DNA of 64,000 nt, taken from JAQVEM01 sp964595565. GTDB lineage: Bacteria > Actinomycetota > Humimicrobiia > Humimicrobiales > Humimicrobiaceae. The stretch spans positions 19,184-83,183 of the forward strand of contig CAZQQX010000003.1 in NCBI GenBank assembly GCA_964595565.1. Direction: 5' to 3'. The notes beneath the pieces are model-generated. The model had not been told where the DNA came from. It saw nothing but the letters and a program-made list of their open reading frames with translations, and made no database searches. Shown here one piece after another: positions 34,507 to 43,727 of the stretch (position 1 is the stretch's first letter; the number at the start of each line of letters is the position of its first letter). A program made the translations under genes and the position numbers.

Positions 34507-35145
34507 TCAGACTGTTTTTAAAAATCTGGCAAGGGATTCAAAGTCCTTTACATATTCTTCTTCTTTTATGGTGCCATTTACCAGAACTTCCTTTGTGTCA
34601 TAAAAGGGGACCAGTTTAAAAGATGGATTCTCAAATAACCTCATATGTATTTTTTTCATGTTCCTGTATTTTTTCTCTAAGGAAAAAAATTTCTGAAGGA
34701 TGACATTGGAAACATCAATGCCAAGGGCCACTATTATATGAGGAGTAATTATAGAAATTTCCCGGTTTAAAAACGAGATACAATTATCTATATGTTTTTT
34801 TGATGGCTTTATATATTTTACCCCGGTGCCACTGGCATCTTTTAAAGGCTTAACCGGTGTACATTTGACGAGGTTGGTAATATAAGTATCCCTGGTAAGG
34901 GACAGGGCTGTTTTATTTAAAATTTTTCTAATAAATTTGTACTGGCCTGTATTGCTATTAGAAGAACTTTTATTCCCTGATTCGCTTATTATCGGGTAAT
35001 TACAGACTATTATTATTTTTGCTTTGGATGCTCCTGTCCCGGGAACAGGAGGGTGTTTTCTCCATTTTGCAAGGTCAGGGCATTTTTTACAGCTGATTAC
35101 TTCTTTGTTTAAATTATTCAGGCTCTCTTTAGCACTTATTGGCAT
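34507..35145 (-). CDS. Uracil-DNA-glycosylase-superfamily (family 4-like) Fe-S protein with degenerate catalytic motifs
   Basis: A 212-residue relative of family 4 uracil-DNA glycosylases. The four cluster cysteines look conserved: two in CKKC near residue 19, one in ITNLVKCTP and one in HIDNCISFL; PHIIVALG is the core strand. The first catalytic motif (GEAPGxxE) is replaced by CNYPIISES and the second (HPSP) by PFYDTK, so normal uracil excision is unlikely. It converges on the 3D-domain gene with 5 bp between stops. Confidence 0.75.
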   Translation of the reverse strand: MPISAKESLNNLNKEVISCKKCPDLAKWRKHPPVPGTGASKAKIIIVCNYPIISESGNKSSSNSNTGQYKFIRKILNKTALSLTRDTYITNLVKCTPVKPLKDASGTGVKYIKPSKKHIDNCISFLNREISIITPHIIVALGIDVSNVILQKFFSLEKKYRNMKKIHMRLFENPSFKLVPFYDTKEVLVNGTIKEEEYVKDFESLARFLKTV

Positions 35146-35256
35146 ATCACATCAAAGTATTTTACTGAAAGAGAATAAACTATTAAATTTTTAAATTATT
35201 TATGTTCAGAAGTATACATTATAAAAGGGATTGAGTAAATACAATTTGTCCACTTT

Positions 35257-35730
35257 CTATTTTAAGGTCTTTATCTGTTTGAATAAATTTGCCATTTCAA
35301 TTGCACCTAAAGCTGCGTCCCAGCCCTTATTTCCCTTTCTTGTCCCGGCTCTTTCAATTGCCTGCTCGAGGCTGTCAGGGGTTATTACTCCGAATGAAAC
35401 CGGAATATTGAGATCCAGGGAAATTTTGGCGGCTCCCTTAATAGACTCACTGGCGATATAATGATTATGTGATGTATCTCCCTTAATTACTGCGCCAAGA
35501 CATATAATGGCATCATATTTTTTTGATTCGGCCATAATTTTGGCAGCGCCCGGTATCTCAAATGACCCCGGGACCCATGCGACTTCAATATTTTCATCAT
35601 CACATTGATGCCTGTGCAGGCAATCAAGCGCGCCGTCGAGAAGTTTTGAAGTCAGGAAATCATTATATCTGCTTACCACAATTCCAAATCTGAGTTCTTT
35701 TGCATCAAGTTTTCCCTCATACTTTTTCAT
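35257..35730 (-). CDS. ribH: 6,7-dimethyl-8-ribityllumazine synthase
   Basis: A 157-residue enzyme that condenses 5-amino-6-ribitylaminouracil with dihydroxybutanone phosphate. Motifs are VPGSFEIPGAAK, CLGAVIKGDTSHNHYI (catalytic histidine region) and GNKGWDAALGAIEM. Last gene of the minus-strand rib operon, 23 bp after ribBA. Its start ATG at 35730 has an AAAGGAA site. Confidence 0.97.
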   Translation of the reverse strand: MKKYEGKLDAKELRFGIVVSRYNDFLTSKLLDGALDCLHRHQCDDENIEVAWVPGSFEIPGAAKIMAESKKYDAIICLGAVIKGDTSHNHYIASESIKGAAKISLDLNIPVSFGVITPDSLEQAIERAGTRKGNKGWDAALGAIEMANLFKQIKTLK

Positions 35731-35753
35731 TTTTGTTCCTTTCTATTTTATGG

Positions 35754-36974
35754 TCATAACATATGATTTAATTTGGTTTTTTTAGTAGATAAGTATTTTT
35801 TATTATTTTTATTTGGGTGTACGGTAAGGGGAACCCTTCTGGTTATCCTGAGCCCGTATCCTTCAAGACCGACGATTTTTCTTGGATTATTGGTCATGAG
35901 GTGTATGGTTGATAATCCAAGGTCGGAGAGAATCTGTGCCCCTATACCATAATCCCGAAGGTCGGCGTCAAAACCGAGATATAAATTTGCCTCAACTGTA
36001 TCAAGCCCTTTTTCCTGGAGTTCATAAGCTTTCATTTTGTTGCAGAAGCCTATTCCTCTGCCCTCCTGGGACATGTAAAGCAGCACCCCCGACCCTTTTT
36101 CGTTTATTTTTTTAAAGGCTTTATCAAGTTGTTCCCCGCAATCACACCTTGTAGAGCCGAAGGTATCACCCGTAAGGCACTGTGAATGAACCCTTACAAG
36201 AACATTTTTCTTACCCCTGACCTCTCCTTTAATAAATGCAATATGAAATTCGGAGTTTATAATAGACCGGTAAGTTATAGCTTGAAAATTACCCCATTTA
36301 ATGGGCAGGTTAACTTCAGCGACTTTTTCAATTAATTTTTCCTTTCTTTTTCTGTATCTAATAAGCTCTTCTATAGTCGTTATTTTTAGTCCGGACTTTC
36401 TGGATATTTCCAACAGGTCTGCAAGATGCGCTACGCTACCATCTTCTTTAATGACCTCACATATAATTCCGGCAGGGTACAATCCGGCTATTTTTGCCAG
36501 GTCTACTGCTGCTTCTGTATGCCCCGCTCTGGTGAGAATACCACCGCTATGCGAGTATATGGGAAATATATACCCGGGCATGGTTATGTCTTCCGATGTG
36601 GTGCCGGGGTTTATGAAAGTTTTTATAGTTTTTACCATATCGCTGGCGGAGATTTCTCTGCCATTTATTGATTTTGCGTTTATTGACACTGCCAGAGACC
36701 TGACTTCGCCGGGAGAGAATTTATTTTCATAGCTTATAACCGGTATCTCTAGTTGTTTTAATCTTTCCTGCTCACAGGCAAGGAAGACCGACCCCCCTGC
36801 ACCGCTCAGTAGAAAATTTAGAGAAGTCAGGGTTACTTTTTCAGCGGCCTGAAAAAAAAACCCTTCATTATTGGGCGATTTATCGTCAACGATAATTATT
36901 ATTTTACCTTTTTTTACATCACTGGTTATGTCCTCTACAGGATAGAAATGCCTGGTTTTATTTGATGAATCCAT
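35754..36974 (-). CDS. ribBA: Bifunctional DHBP synthase / GTP cyclohydrolase II
   Basis: 406 residues. The N-terminal RibB part (about 10-205) makes 3,4-dihydroxybutanone phosphate but has a diverged motif: the usual acidic D-D-E-x-R-E-N-E segment appears as IVDDKSPNNEGFFF, while HSGGILTRAGHTEAAVDLAK is intact. The C-terminal RibA part (about 210-400) opens GTP and has the zinc motif CLTGDTFGSTRCDCGEQL and the catalytic QEGRGIG. The RibB half may thus be altered in activity. It overlaps ribE by 17 bp. Confidence 0.95.
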   Translation of the reverse strand: MDSSNKTRHFYPVEDITSDVKKGKIIIIVDDKSPNNEGFFFQAAEKVTLTSLNFLLSGAGGSVFLACEQERLKQLEIPVISYENKFSPGEVRSLAVSINAKSINGREISASDMVKTIKTFINPGTTSEDITMPGYIFPIYSHSGGILTRAGHTEAAVDLAKIAGLYPAGIICEVIKEDGSVAHLADLLEISRKSGLKITTIEELIRYRKRKEKLIEKVAEVNLPIKWGNFQAITYRSIINSEFHIAFIKGEVRGKKNVLVRVHSQCLTGDTFGSTRCDCGEQLDKAFKKINEKGSGVLLYMSQEGRGIGFCNKMKAYELQEKGLDTVEANLYLGFDADLRDYGIGAQILSDLGLSTIHLMTNNPRKIVGLEGYGLRITRRVPLTVHPNKNNKKYLSTKKTKLNHML

Positions 36975-37626
36975 ATTCTTTCAGCTTCTCCTTTAGTAAT
37001 TTGTCCTTTATGTTATAAGAATTTATATTTTCTGGTCCCCCGGACTTAAGAAAATTTATCACATAACGTGCTAACATATCTACCTCAATATTAACTATAT
37101 CCCCCGGGTGTTTTCCATTTAAGTTTGTATTTTTGAAGGTGTATGGAATAACAACCACACTAAAGCTGGTATCTGTGACTTCTGATATAGTAAGGCTTAT
37201 CCCGTCGATTGCAACAGCTCCTTTAAGTACTATAAAATCACGAATATTAAGAGGTAGCTCAACTCTGAGTATATAAGAGTCTCCTTTTTTTGAAATATCA
37301 ATAATTTTTGCCGTGCAGTCCACGTGTCCATTTACAAAATGCCCACCAAGCTTATCGGTAACAGTGAGCGAGTCTTCCAGGTTAACTGCTTCACCGTCTT
37401 TGATGTATTGCAGAGAAGTGTTTTTTAGGGTGTTAAAGGAAATATCACAGTAAAATCCCCCGCCGTTAACTTCTGTAACCGTAAGGCAGACGCCGTTTAC
37501 AGATACAGAGTCACTTTTCTTTAAGTTTTTTAAAATTTTACTGCAGCCTATCTTTATTTCCCGGTCGGTGGCCCTATCCTTAATTTTTATGATTTTACCG
37601 GTTTCTTTTATTATTCCCGTAAACAT
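36958..37626 (-). CDS. ribE: Riboflavin synthase alpha chain
   Basis: A 222-residue protein with two tandem lumazine-binding barrels: MFTGIIKETGKI opening the first, VNGVCLTV closing it, and GHFVNGHVDCTAKI opening the second with AIDGISLTISEV. It dismutates two lumazine molecules to riboflavin. The last 17 bp overlap ribBA, suggesting coupled translation. 22 bp separate it from ribD. Confidence 0.97.
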   Translation of the reverse strand: MFTGIIKETGKIIKIKDRATDREIKIGCSKILKNLKKSDSVSVNGVCLTVTEVNGGGFYCDISFNTLKNTSLQYIKDGEAVNLEDSLTVTDKLGGHFVNGHVDCTAKIIDISKKGDSYILRVELPLNIRDFIVLKGAVAIDGISLTISEVTDTSFSVVVIPYTFKNTNLNGKHPGDIVNIEVDMLARYVINFLKSGGPENINSYNIKDKLLKEKLKEYGFIK

Positions 37627-37648
37627 TTAAAATCCCTGCCAAATTTTA

Positions 37649-38809
37649 TTATTTCAAAGGGTAGGCGGTTATAGCAATGTCGCTACCGGCCCTTTTAATA
37701 TCTTTGAATATTAAGTTTTTACATTCTTTTATTTTTTTTACTCCCAGGTCCTTGAACATATTGTAACTACCATCTCCGCCTATAATTAATGGTGCAATAA
37801 AAAAAATAAATTTATCGATTAAATTTCTTTTTATGAAAGATGTGGACAGAGTTGGTCCGCATTCCAGAAGAATAGATGTTATTTTGTATTCTCTGTAAAG
37901 AATCTTGAGAACTTTAAGTAAGTCAAGCCCCTTTTCCTCTGTTGATTTACTATCCACCGGTAGTACATCAATATTATGTTCATGCAGTTTTTTAACTTTG
38001 TTTAGAAAATCGTGTTTTTTGTTTTTTGCTATGAAAATAATGGTTTTAATGTAACTGGAAGACTTTACAATGTTAGAATTTAGAGAAATCTGGAGATTGC
38101 TATCCAGTATGGCCCTGTAAAATCTTTCACCGGTGGCCATATTTGCTTCTTCCGGCAGGCCGTTAAGATTTTTCCTCGGGAAAAGGTACGGATTATCACT
38201 TAAAACGGTATTTATGCCCGTCAGAATACAGTCATATTCACTTCTAAGTCTCTGAACTTTTTTTCTTGACTGCCCTGATGTTATCCACTTTGAATCAGAA
38301 GATCTGGTGGCCAATTTACCATCAACACTGGAAGCTATTTTACTGCAGACAAAGGGAATCCCGGTTCTAATATGCTTAAAGAAGACTTCATTCTGGAGTT
38401 CAATCCGGTCTTTTAGAAGGCCGGTTCTTACTTTTAATCCGGATTTTTTTAAAAATTCCACTCCTTTCCCATTGACCAGCGGGTTCGGGTCAATACACCC
38501 TATGACAATTTCTCTGAATTTATGCTTTACAATCTCTTTCGTACAGGGAGGTGTTTTACCATGGAATGTACATGGCTCAAGCGTTACATACATGGTCGAG
38601 CCGGCCAGAGATTGTGTTGAATTATCTATGGCCTCTATTTCGGCGTGGGGAAGCCCGGCCATGTGATGATACCCCGAGGATATAACCACCCCATCTTTTA
38701 CTATAATTGCGCCGACCATGGGGTTGGGGCTGGTTTTGCCCCTTCCTTTTTCAGCAAGTTTTATAGCCTGCTCCATATATTTTATCTCTTCTTCGCTAAA
38801 GTGGTCCAT
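37649..38809 (-). CDS. ribD: Bifunctional diaminohydroxyphosphoribosylaminopyrimidine deaminase / reductase
   Basis: 386 residues. The N-terminal cytidine-deaminase-like domain carries the zinc ligands (HAEIEAI and PCTFHGKTPPCTKEI); the C-terminal NADPH-dependent reductase starts near residue 150 (RTGIPFVCSKIASSVDGKLAT). First gene of the rib operon; an FMN riboswitch with a terminator precedes it. Confidence 0.97.
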   Translation of the reverse strand: MDHFSEEEIKYMEQAIKLAEKGRGKTSPNPMVGAIIVKDGVVISSGYHHMAGLPHAEIEAIDNSTQSLAGSTMYVTLEPCTFHGKTPPCTKEIVKHKFREIVIGCIDPNPLVNGKGVEFLKKSGLKVRTGLLKDRIELQNEVFFKHIRTGIPFVCSKIASSVDGKLATRSSDSKWITSGQSRKKVQRLRSEYDCILTGINTVLSDNPYLFPRKNLNGLPEEANMATGERFYRAILDSNLQISLNSNIVKSSSYIKTIIFIAKNKKHDFLNKVKKLHEHNIDVLPVDSKSTEEKGLDLLKVLKILYREYKITSILLECGPTLSTSFIKRNLIDKFIFFIAPLIIGGDGSYNMFKDLGVKKIKECKNLIFKDIKRAGSDIAITAYPLK

Positions 38810-38844
38810 ATTAATAAAATTTTTTTTAACTAAAGAACAAAATT

Positions 38845-38878
38845 ACTAAAAAAAGCCATGGAGAAAATCCATGGCTTT
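38845..38878 (-). terminator. Riboswitch-associated intrinsic terminator upstream of ribD
   Basis: A perfect 11-bp stem (38852-38862 with 38868-38878) and 5-nt loop, followed on the minus strand by a run of U (38845-38854). It lies between the FMN aptamer and ribD and is the likely off-state of the switch. Confidence 0.9.
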
Positions 38879-38892
38879 ACGCTGTTAAAGTC

Positions 38893-39011
38893 AGAAATTT
38901 TCTCCCTTCCAGACTATAACTGTCGGTCCCGGGATTTCACCGGGTCAACCTGCCGGTCAGGCAGGGTTGTGGACTTTAACCACCGGTAAGGAATTTCGCC
39001 CTTCCTCGAAA
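38893..39011 (-). ncRNA. FMN riboswitch (RFN element)
   Basis: On the minus strand the conserved core is visible in order: CGAGGAAGGGCGAAATTCC, TACCGGTGGT, AAGTCC, GACCGACAGTTATAGTCTGG and GGAGAAAATTT. It controls the ribD-ribE-ribBA-ribH operon, probably by transcription termination at the adjacent hairpin when FMN is bound. Confidence 0.96.
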
Positions 39012-39061
39012 ATTACTAATATTTAAAAAAATTTCAATAAAACAAAGAAATTTATGTTAAG

Positions 39062-39089
39062 AATATACTAAAATTAGATTAAAATGCAA
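39062..39089 (-). promoter_or_regulatory. Predicted promoter of the rib operon
   Basis: On the minus strand TTGCAT (39084-39089) and TATATT (39062-39067) are 16 bp apart, about 50 bp upstream of the FMN aptamer. Confidence 0.6.
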
Positions 39090-39172
39090 GGTCTTTTCTG
39101 AATAAGTAGTGAATATAAATAAAATAGAGATTATTAAAAATTTTTAAGCTTCCTAAATAAACTTAAATTTTA

Positions 39173-39181
39173 TGCTATAAT
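39173..39181 (+). promoter_or_regulatory. Extended -10 promoter of rpe
   Basis: TGCTATAAT is a full extended -10 box; no clear -35 is seen. The AAAGGAGGGT ribosome binding site of rpe follows about 10 bp downstream, leaving a very short leader. Confidence 0.5.
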
Positions 39182-39205
39182 TCATATAAAGGAGGGTAAA
39201 AAATT

Positions 39206-39913
39206 ATGAATGGTAAAAAAGGCTCAGTGAAAATTTCGGTTTCTATTTTAAATGGTGACTTTGCAAATCTGGGCAGGGAAATTAAACGGATAGAGAAAGC
39301 CGGCGCCGATATGGTTCATATTGATGTTATGGATGGTAATTTTGTCCCCAATTTAACTATTGGCCCTCCTGTTATCAAATGTTTGAGGAATGAAACAGAG
39401 CTTTTTATGGATGTACATCTTATGATTAAAAACCCCGACAGATTGCTTGATAGCTTTATCGAAAGCGGGGCAGACCTTATAAATGTTCATGTTGAAGAAT
39501 GCCCCCATCTTGACCGTACTCTGAATTATATTAAGGAGGCAGGTAAGAAGGCAGCAGTGACCCTGAATCCATCAACACCCCTGTGTTATGTTGAAAATGT
39601 TCTTGGCCTGGTGGACATGATATTGGTTATGACAGTTAACCCCGGATTTGGCGGCCAGAAGTTTATATACAATATGGTTTATAAGATTAAAAGATTAAAA
39701 GGAATGATTGAAGACTTCAGGAAATATTCTCCGGATTTAAAGAAAAGAATAGATATTGAAGTTGATGGAGGGATTAATCTGGATACTGCACCAATTGTGG
39801 CAGAGGCGGGAGCTAATATCCTTGTTGTTGGCAGGGCATTTAATGATTCTAGAAATCCATCAGAATTTATAAAAAAAATCAAAGATAAAACATCCGGAAT
39901 GTTAACAGTGTAA
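39206..39913 (+). CDS. rpe: Ribulose-phosphate 3-epimerase
   Basis: Interconverts ribulose-5-phosphate and xylulose-5-phosphate in the pentose phosphate pathway. The 235-residue TIM barrel shows ISVSILNGDFANLG, HIDVMDGNFVPNLTIGP (metal-binding histidine and catalytic aspartate), MDVHLMI, MTVNPGFGGQ and EVDGGINLDTA. Divergent from the rib operon, which draws ribulose-5-phosphate for the dihydroxybutanone branch; a shared supply role is plausible. Confidence 0.97.
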   Translation: MNGKKGSVKISVSILNGDFANLGREIKRIEKAGADMVHIDVMDGNFVPNLTIGPPVIKCLRNETELFMDVHLMIKNPDRLLDSFIESGADLINVHVEECPHLDRTLNYIKEAGKKAAVTLNPSTPLCYVENVLGLVDMILVMTVNPGFGGQKFIYNMVYKIKRLKGMIEDFRKYSPDLKKRIDIEVDGGINLDTAPIVAEAGANILVVGRAFNDSRNPSEFIKKIKDKTSGMLTV

Positions 39914-40010
39914 CTATTCCCGGAATCAGGGCCTTTTTAACAGGAAGCCTTAGTAAAAAATAACGGAATTTAAAAGGATAAATTTTAAGCGATGTCTTAA
40001 AAAAATAAAA

Positions 40011-40053
40011 AATAAAAATAGCCCTCTCTTTTTCTGACAGGACTATTTTTATT
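40011..40053. terminator. Bidirectional terminator between rpe and ferredoxin gene
   Basis: 15-bp arms at 40011-40025 and 40039-40053 pair with one mismatch around a 13-nt loop; both outer sides are A/T-rich, so it can serve the converging genes. Confidence 0.75.
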
Positions 40054-40072
40054 ATATTATTCTAGAATGAAA

Positions 40073-40264
40073 TTATTCTGTTGATATAGCTTCGGTTGGG
40101 CAACCCTCAATAGCTTCTTCAATGCATTCTTCGTCGTTCTCGTCATAATCAGTTTTTATTATTTCTGCAATATCTTCATCTTCATTTAATTTAAAGATGT
40201 CCGGGCATGTTTCCTCACATAGTCCGCATCCTGTACACAAATCCTTATCAATTTTTACTTCCAT
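40073..40264 (-). CDS. Small [4Fe-4S] ferredoxin
   Basis: A 63-residue ferredoxin with CTGCGLCEETCPDIF near the N-terminus and a distal GCPTEAI cysteine, and a strongly acidic middle. This is the single-cluster monocluster type. ATG 40264 is chosen over an upstream in-frame TTG (40312) because GAAAGGAA precedes it and the family begins directly at MEVKID. Likely electron carrier; partner unknown. Confidence 0.93.
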   Translation of the reverse strand: MEVKIDKDLCTGCGLCEETCPDIFKLNEDEDIAEIIKTDYDENDEECIEEAIEGCPTEAISTE

Positions 40265-40494
40265 TGTTTTCCTTTCTTCTTTTTCTTTACAATGTTTTAG
40301 TGTAATATACAAAATTTTTTTTTCTATTTCAATAACATAATTTATTTATGCGGGTGAATAAAAGTAATTAATATTTTTGTTGGTTCAGGGGAATTGGCCG
40401 GTTTATATAAGGAAAACAGAATAACTTAAGGATATTTTTGTTAAATTATGAGACCGTTGATAAAATCAATGGTAAAATTATACGGGGATTTTTT

Positions 40495-41067
40495 ATGAGA
40501 AATCTACTGGATAGAAATTTTTACAACAGGGATACTTCAGAAGTAGCGGAGGATTTGCTGGGCAAGGCTCTGGTAAAATATGATGGCACAGGTATGGCGG
40601 GGGGAATAATTGTGGAAACAGAAGCTTATTATGGCGGGGATGACCCTGCGAGCCACGCTTATCCGGGTAAGACGCCCCGGAGTGAGATTATGTTTGGCAA
40701 ACCCGGTCTGGCTTATGTCTATTTATGTTATGGAATGTATTATCTCTTAAATATTGTCACTGAAAGAGAAGGTGAACCGGGTGCTGTTTTATTAAGGGCG
40801 CTGGCACCTGTATGGGGGATTGATGTTATGAAAAGTAGAAGAAGAACCGATATTAATCTTACAAATGGTCCGGGAAGGTTAACAATGGCACTGGGAATAG
40901 ACATAAAGGATAATGGTGCAGATATTGTAAAGGGAGAAAGGGGATTTTATATATTTAATTTTAAAAAAAGAGACAATAATCATAGAATAATTAAGACAGG
41001 CAGGATTGGCATAAAGAAAGGGAAAGAAAGATTGCTGAGATTCTTAATGGTAGATGATGGAATGTAA
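40495..41067 (+). CDS. 3-methyladenine DNA glycosylase (AAG/MPG family)
   Basis: About 190 residues from ATG 40495. The family start NFYNRDTSEVAEDLLGKAL, catalytic-glutamate segment IVETEAYYGGDDPASHA, YVYLCYGMYYLLNIV and NGPGRLTMALGI are all present. Removes alkylated purines in base excision repair. An in-frame TTG at 40438 would add 19 residues not found in relatives. Confidence 0.95.
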   Translation: MRNLLDRNFYNRDTSEVAEDLLGKALVKYDGTGMAGGIIVETEAYYGGDDPASHAYPGKTPRSEIMFGKPGLAYVYLCYGMYYLLNIVTEREGEPGAVLLRALAPVWGIDVMKSRRRTDINLTNGPGRLTMALGIDIKDNGADIVKGERGFYIFNFKKRDNNHRIIKTGRIGIKKGKERLLRFLMVDDGM

Positions 41068-41133
41068 ATATAAAACTTTCTACTGTCCAAAATATTATTA
41101 AAATGTTAAATTAAACAGGGTGATAACAAAAAT

Positions 41134-41553
41134 ATGATAGATTTCAAGAAGCTAAATAAGCTACCTTATATGACCAGAAGATTGTATATCCTTAAAAGAA
41201 TATGTGAATTAAAGGAAATTGATTTAGATTATCTGTTTGGGCTTTTTAACTTATACAATGCGAAGAACAGCGGGAGATGGTTCTGGCAAAAAGCAAGATT
41301 TACCGGGGTGCTTAAAGATGCTTTTGATAATTTTAATAAGACTGCAGACGGGATTGCAAAAGATTTGGAGTGTTCCGATGAAGGAAAAACTGAAGAGCAG
41401 ATTGAGCAGGCATCCGTGAAATTAGACAAACTTCTGGTAGAAATGGAAACAAACTGCGGCGTAGACAGAAGAAAAGATTTTGATAGTGTCAAAAGCAATC
41501 TGGGAAAAAATTTTAGAGAATTAATTGACAGTAACTTAAGAAAAATCAGCTGA
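41134..41553 (+). CDS. Hypothetical protein
   Basis: 139 residues, soluble, predicted mostly helical, slightly rich in charged residues; no motif recognised. It starts with ATG 41134 without a strong ribosome binding site. The last 18 bp overlap the end of the convergent TPR gene. It follows the DNA glycosylase by 66 bp and could share its transcript. Confidence 0.6.
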   Translation: MIDFKKLNKLPYMTRRLYILKRICELKEIDLDYLFGLFNLYNAKNSGRWFWQKARFTGVLKDAFDNFNKTADGIAKDLECSDEGKTEEQIEQASVKLDKLLVEMETNCGVDRRKDFDSVKSNLGKNFRELIDSNLRKIS

Positions 41554-42963
41554 ATCTTCGTTTATATTTATGGTGTATTCTTCTCTATATTTTTGTCCTT
41601 CTTCATAGGTTACTTTGCCGTAATAAGGTAAAATATCCGTATCGTTTAATTCTACAGCGGATTCATAATCTCCTGCTGTGATTTCTATCTCTGCAGCAGA
41701 GTTTTTTGTTATCCTTATTATTTTATATTCGTGGCCTTTAAGATATACTGACAGGTCAAATTCAGTGTTATTTTCTATTATAAGGATACTCCTTCCGGGG
41801 CCCCAGAATTTCCGTTCGGGAGCGGTTTGTTCCAATGGCTTATGTTCTGAGGAGGAAATAAGTTTAAGTTTTGAGTTAATTAAAAAATAATCAGTATCTT
41901 CTTTCATCTCCGGGGCATAATCGATAATTAATTCGCATAGAAATATTGTTTTCCTGTAGTTTCCTGAATCATATTTTTCCTGTGCTGTATTTTTTATTAA
42001 ATCAGGGGGGATATTAGAAAATACAGAATTTTTATAGTAATCATTAATGCTATTATAGTCATAATCAAGAGCCTCAAGGTCCAGGATTTTCAAAAACTCT
42101 TCAATGCTTTCCTGATAACTATTATCCTTCGCAAGTTCAGTTGCCTTATTGATATAAATCTTTGACAGGAGGATACTGGCGTCATAAAAGTACTCGCTTT
42201 CTCTGTAATCAGTAGTAATTTTTTCCAGGCATTCTATAGATTTATCACATTTTTTAACTTTATTAAAGTTAAGAGCAGCTTTATAGAGATATTCAGGGAT
42301 TTTATATATGGAAATGAAGGCTTCATTTGTATCGGGGAAATTATTCTTTATTTCCTCGAGTGTTATTACTGCATTAAGATAATTTTCGGCAGAAAGCTCA
42401 TATTTCCCGTCATTGGAATACTCCAGGGCTAATTTTGTGTAGCATTCTTCAATAGCGTTTTTTATTTCAAGTTTATCGTTATCTAATATTTCTTTGTTTA
42501 TTGCCCTGTTGAAGTAGTCTATTGCCTCCGAATAGTCATTATTCAAAAGGTAGGCATAAGGTATATTTTTAAGTGCTTCATCAGCGTGCCAGCTATTAGG
42601 ATATTTGTCCAGAAGTATTCTGTAGTAAGATATCGACTGTTCATAATTTTTATTTTCATAATTTATTCCTGCTTTATAGTTAAGGGCGTTCGGACCAAAA
42701 AAATTTGATAGTATCAGGCCTGTGACAGAGAGCAAGAAGAATAAAATAAAGAACATCCTGCATTTTGTTAACCTGATAAAATTAATTATTATCAATATGA
42801 TGCTTATTATAATTACCGGTATGCAGACAAGGGGGAAGATATCCCAGAATTTACCCCTATCAATATATGCGAGATAGTACAGGCCAAGCGCAGCCAGGAT
42901 AAATAAAATTATAAAAAAAATTGAACCGGCATCAGGTTTGTGCTTTCTTCTATAAGTATACAT
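41536..42963 (-). CDS. Membrane-anchored TPR protein
   Basis: 475 residues. Three hydrophobic helices in the first 100 residues, then tetratricopeptide-like repeats (about 105-350; SISYYRILLDKYPNSWHADEAL is the first and follows the YbgF/BamD-like pattern), then a beta-rich C-terminal domain (about 380-475) with WGPGRSILIIENNT. It is probably a cell-surface or membrane scaffold; no enzymatic motif is seen. Confidence 0.65.
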   Translation of the reverse strand: MYTYRRKHKPDAGSIFFIILFILAALGLYYLAYIDRGKFWDIFPLVCIPVIIISIILIIINFIRLTKCRMFFILFFLLSVTGLILSNFFGPNALNYKAGINYENKNYEQSISYYRILLDKYPNSWHADEALKNIPYAYLLNNDYSEAIDYFNRAINKEILDNDKLEIKNAIEECYTKLALEYSNDGKYELSAENYLNAVITLEEIKNNFPDTNEAFISIYKIPEYLYKAALNFNKVKKCDKSIECLEKITTDYRESEYFYDASILLSKIYINKATELAKDNSYQESIEEFLKILDLEALDYDYNSINDYYKNSVFSNIPPDLIKNTAQEKYDSGNYRKTIFLCELIIDYAPEMKEDTDYFLINSKLKLISSSEHKPLEQTAPERKFWGPGRSILIIENNTEFDLSVYLKGHEYKIIRITKNSAAEIEITAGDYESAVELNDTDILPYYGKVTYEEGQKYREEYTININEDSADFS

Positions 42964-43144
42964 GATTATATCTTTTGGTAATGAATGTTAAAATATTAGC
43001 ACAAAAATGAATTATAAAAAATAAAAAAATTAATATTCCTACCCAGTATATATAATTTATTTATGTTTTAAGTATGGACAATGTATGTAATTTATTGAAG
43101 GTTTTGATTATAATTATATATGAAGGTTAAATTTAAAAAAAAAT

Positions 43145-43717
43145 TTAAATGGTTCTTCTTTGTATTTCCATTATTAAAGTATCCCAGTACTTTCCGTTGT
43201 AAAAATGATTTTTCCTTTCAATTTTAACTAACCTGAAACCACATTTTTTATACACCTTTATCGCGCGGCGGTTATATTTATAAACATCCAGCCTGATACT
43301 TTTGAGGCTAAGTTTCTGGAATGCAAATTTTATGGTGCATCTTACCGCTTCAGAGCCATAACCTCTGTTCCAGAAATCATTCTCGCCAATGAAAATACCG
43401 AGTTCACAACTTTTTTCATCCCAGTCAATTTTATGAAGTGCACAGTTACCTATATATTGATTTGTAGTTTTATCTTCAATAGCGAAAACTATATCATTAT
43501 TGGAGGTCTGGATAAAATTAAACCATTTAATCTCCTGCTCCTCAGTATAATCACGGAAATTATGGCTGAGATACATATTCACGGAAGGGTCCTTTAACCA
43601 TATAAGTGATTTTTGCAGGTCTTTTTCCTCCAGTGTTCTTAAATTTATCTTCAGGCCAGAAATTTTTTGAATAAAAAGGTTATTTATGATTTTATTTTCG
43701 CTTAAAGCCAAATACAA
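43145..43717 (-). CDS. RimJ/RimL-type GNAT acetyltransferase
   Basis: About 190 residues with the GNAT fold of RimJ/RimL: a LRTLEEKDLQ-type first strand, IGNCALHKIDW, FWNRGYGSEAVR (acetyl-CoA pyrophosphate loop) and AIKVYKKCGF. Substrate unknown; many members modify protein or small-molecule amines. TTG 43717 sits directly on AAGAGG; TTG 43711 two codons later has better spacing and may be the real start. Confidence 0.88.
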   Translation of the reverse strand: MYLALSENKIINNLFIQKISGLKINLRTLEEKDLQKSLIWLKDPSVNMYLSHNFRDYTEEQEIKWFNFIQTSNNDIVFAIEDKTTNQYIGNCALHKIDWDEKSCELGIFIGENDFWNRGYGSEAVRCTIKFAFQKLSLKSIRLDVYKYNRRAIKVYKKCGFRLVKIERKNHFYNGKYWDTLIMEIQRRTI

Positions 43718-43727
43718 CCTCTTATTT

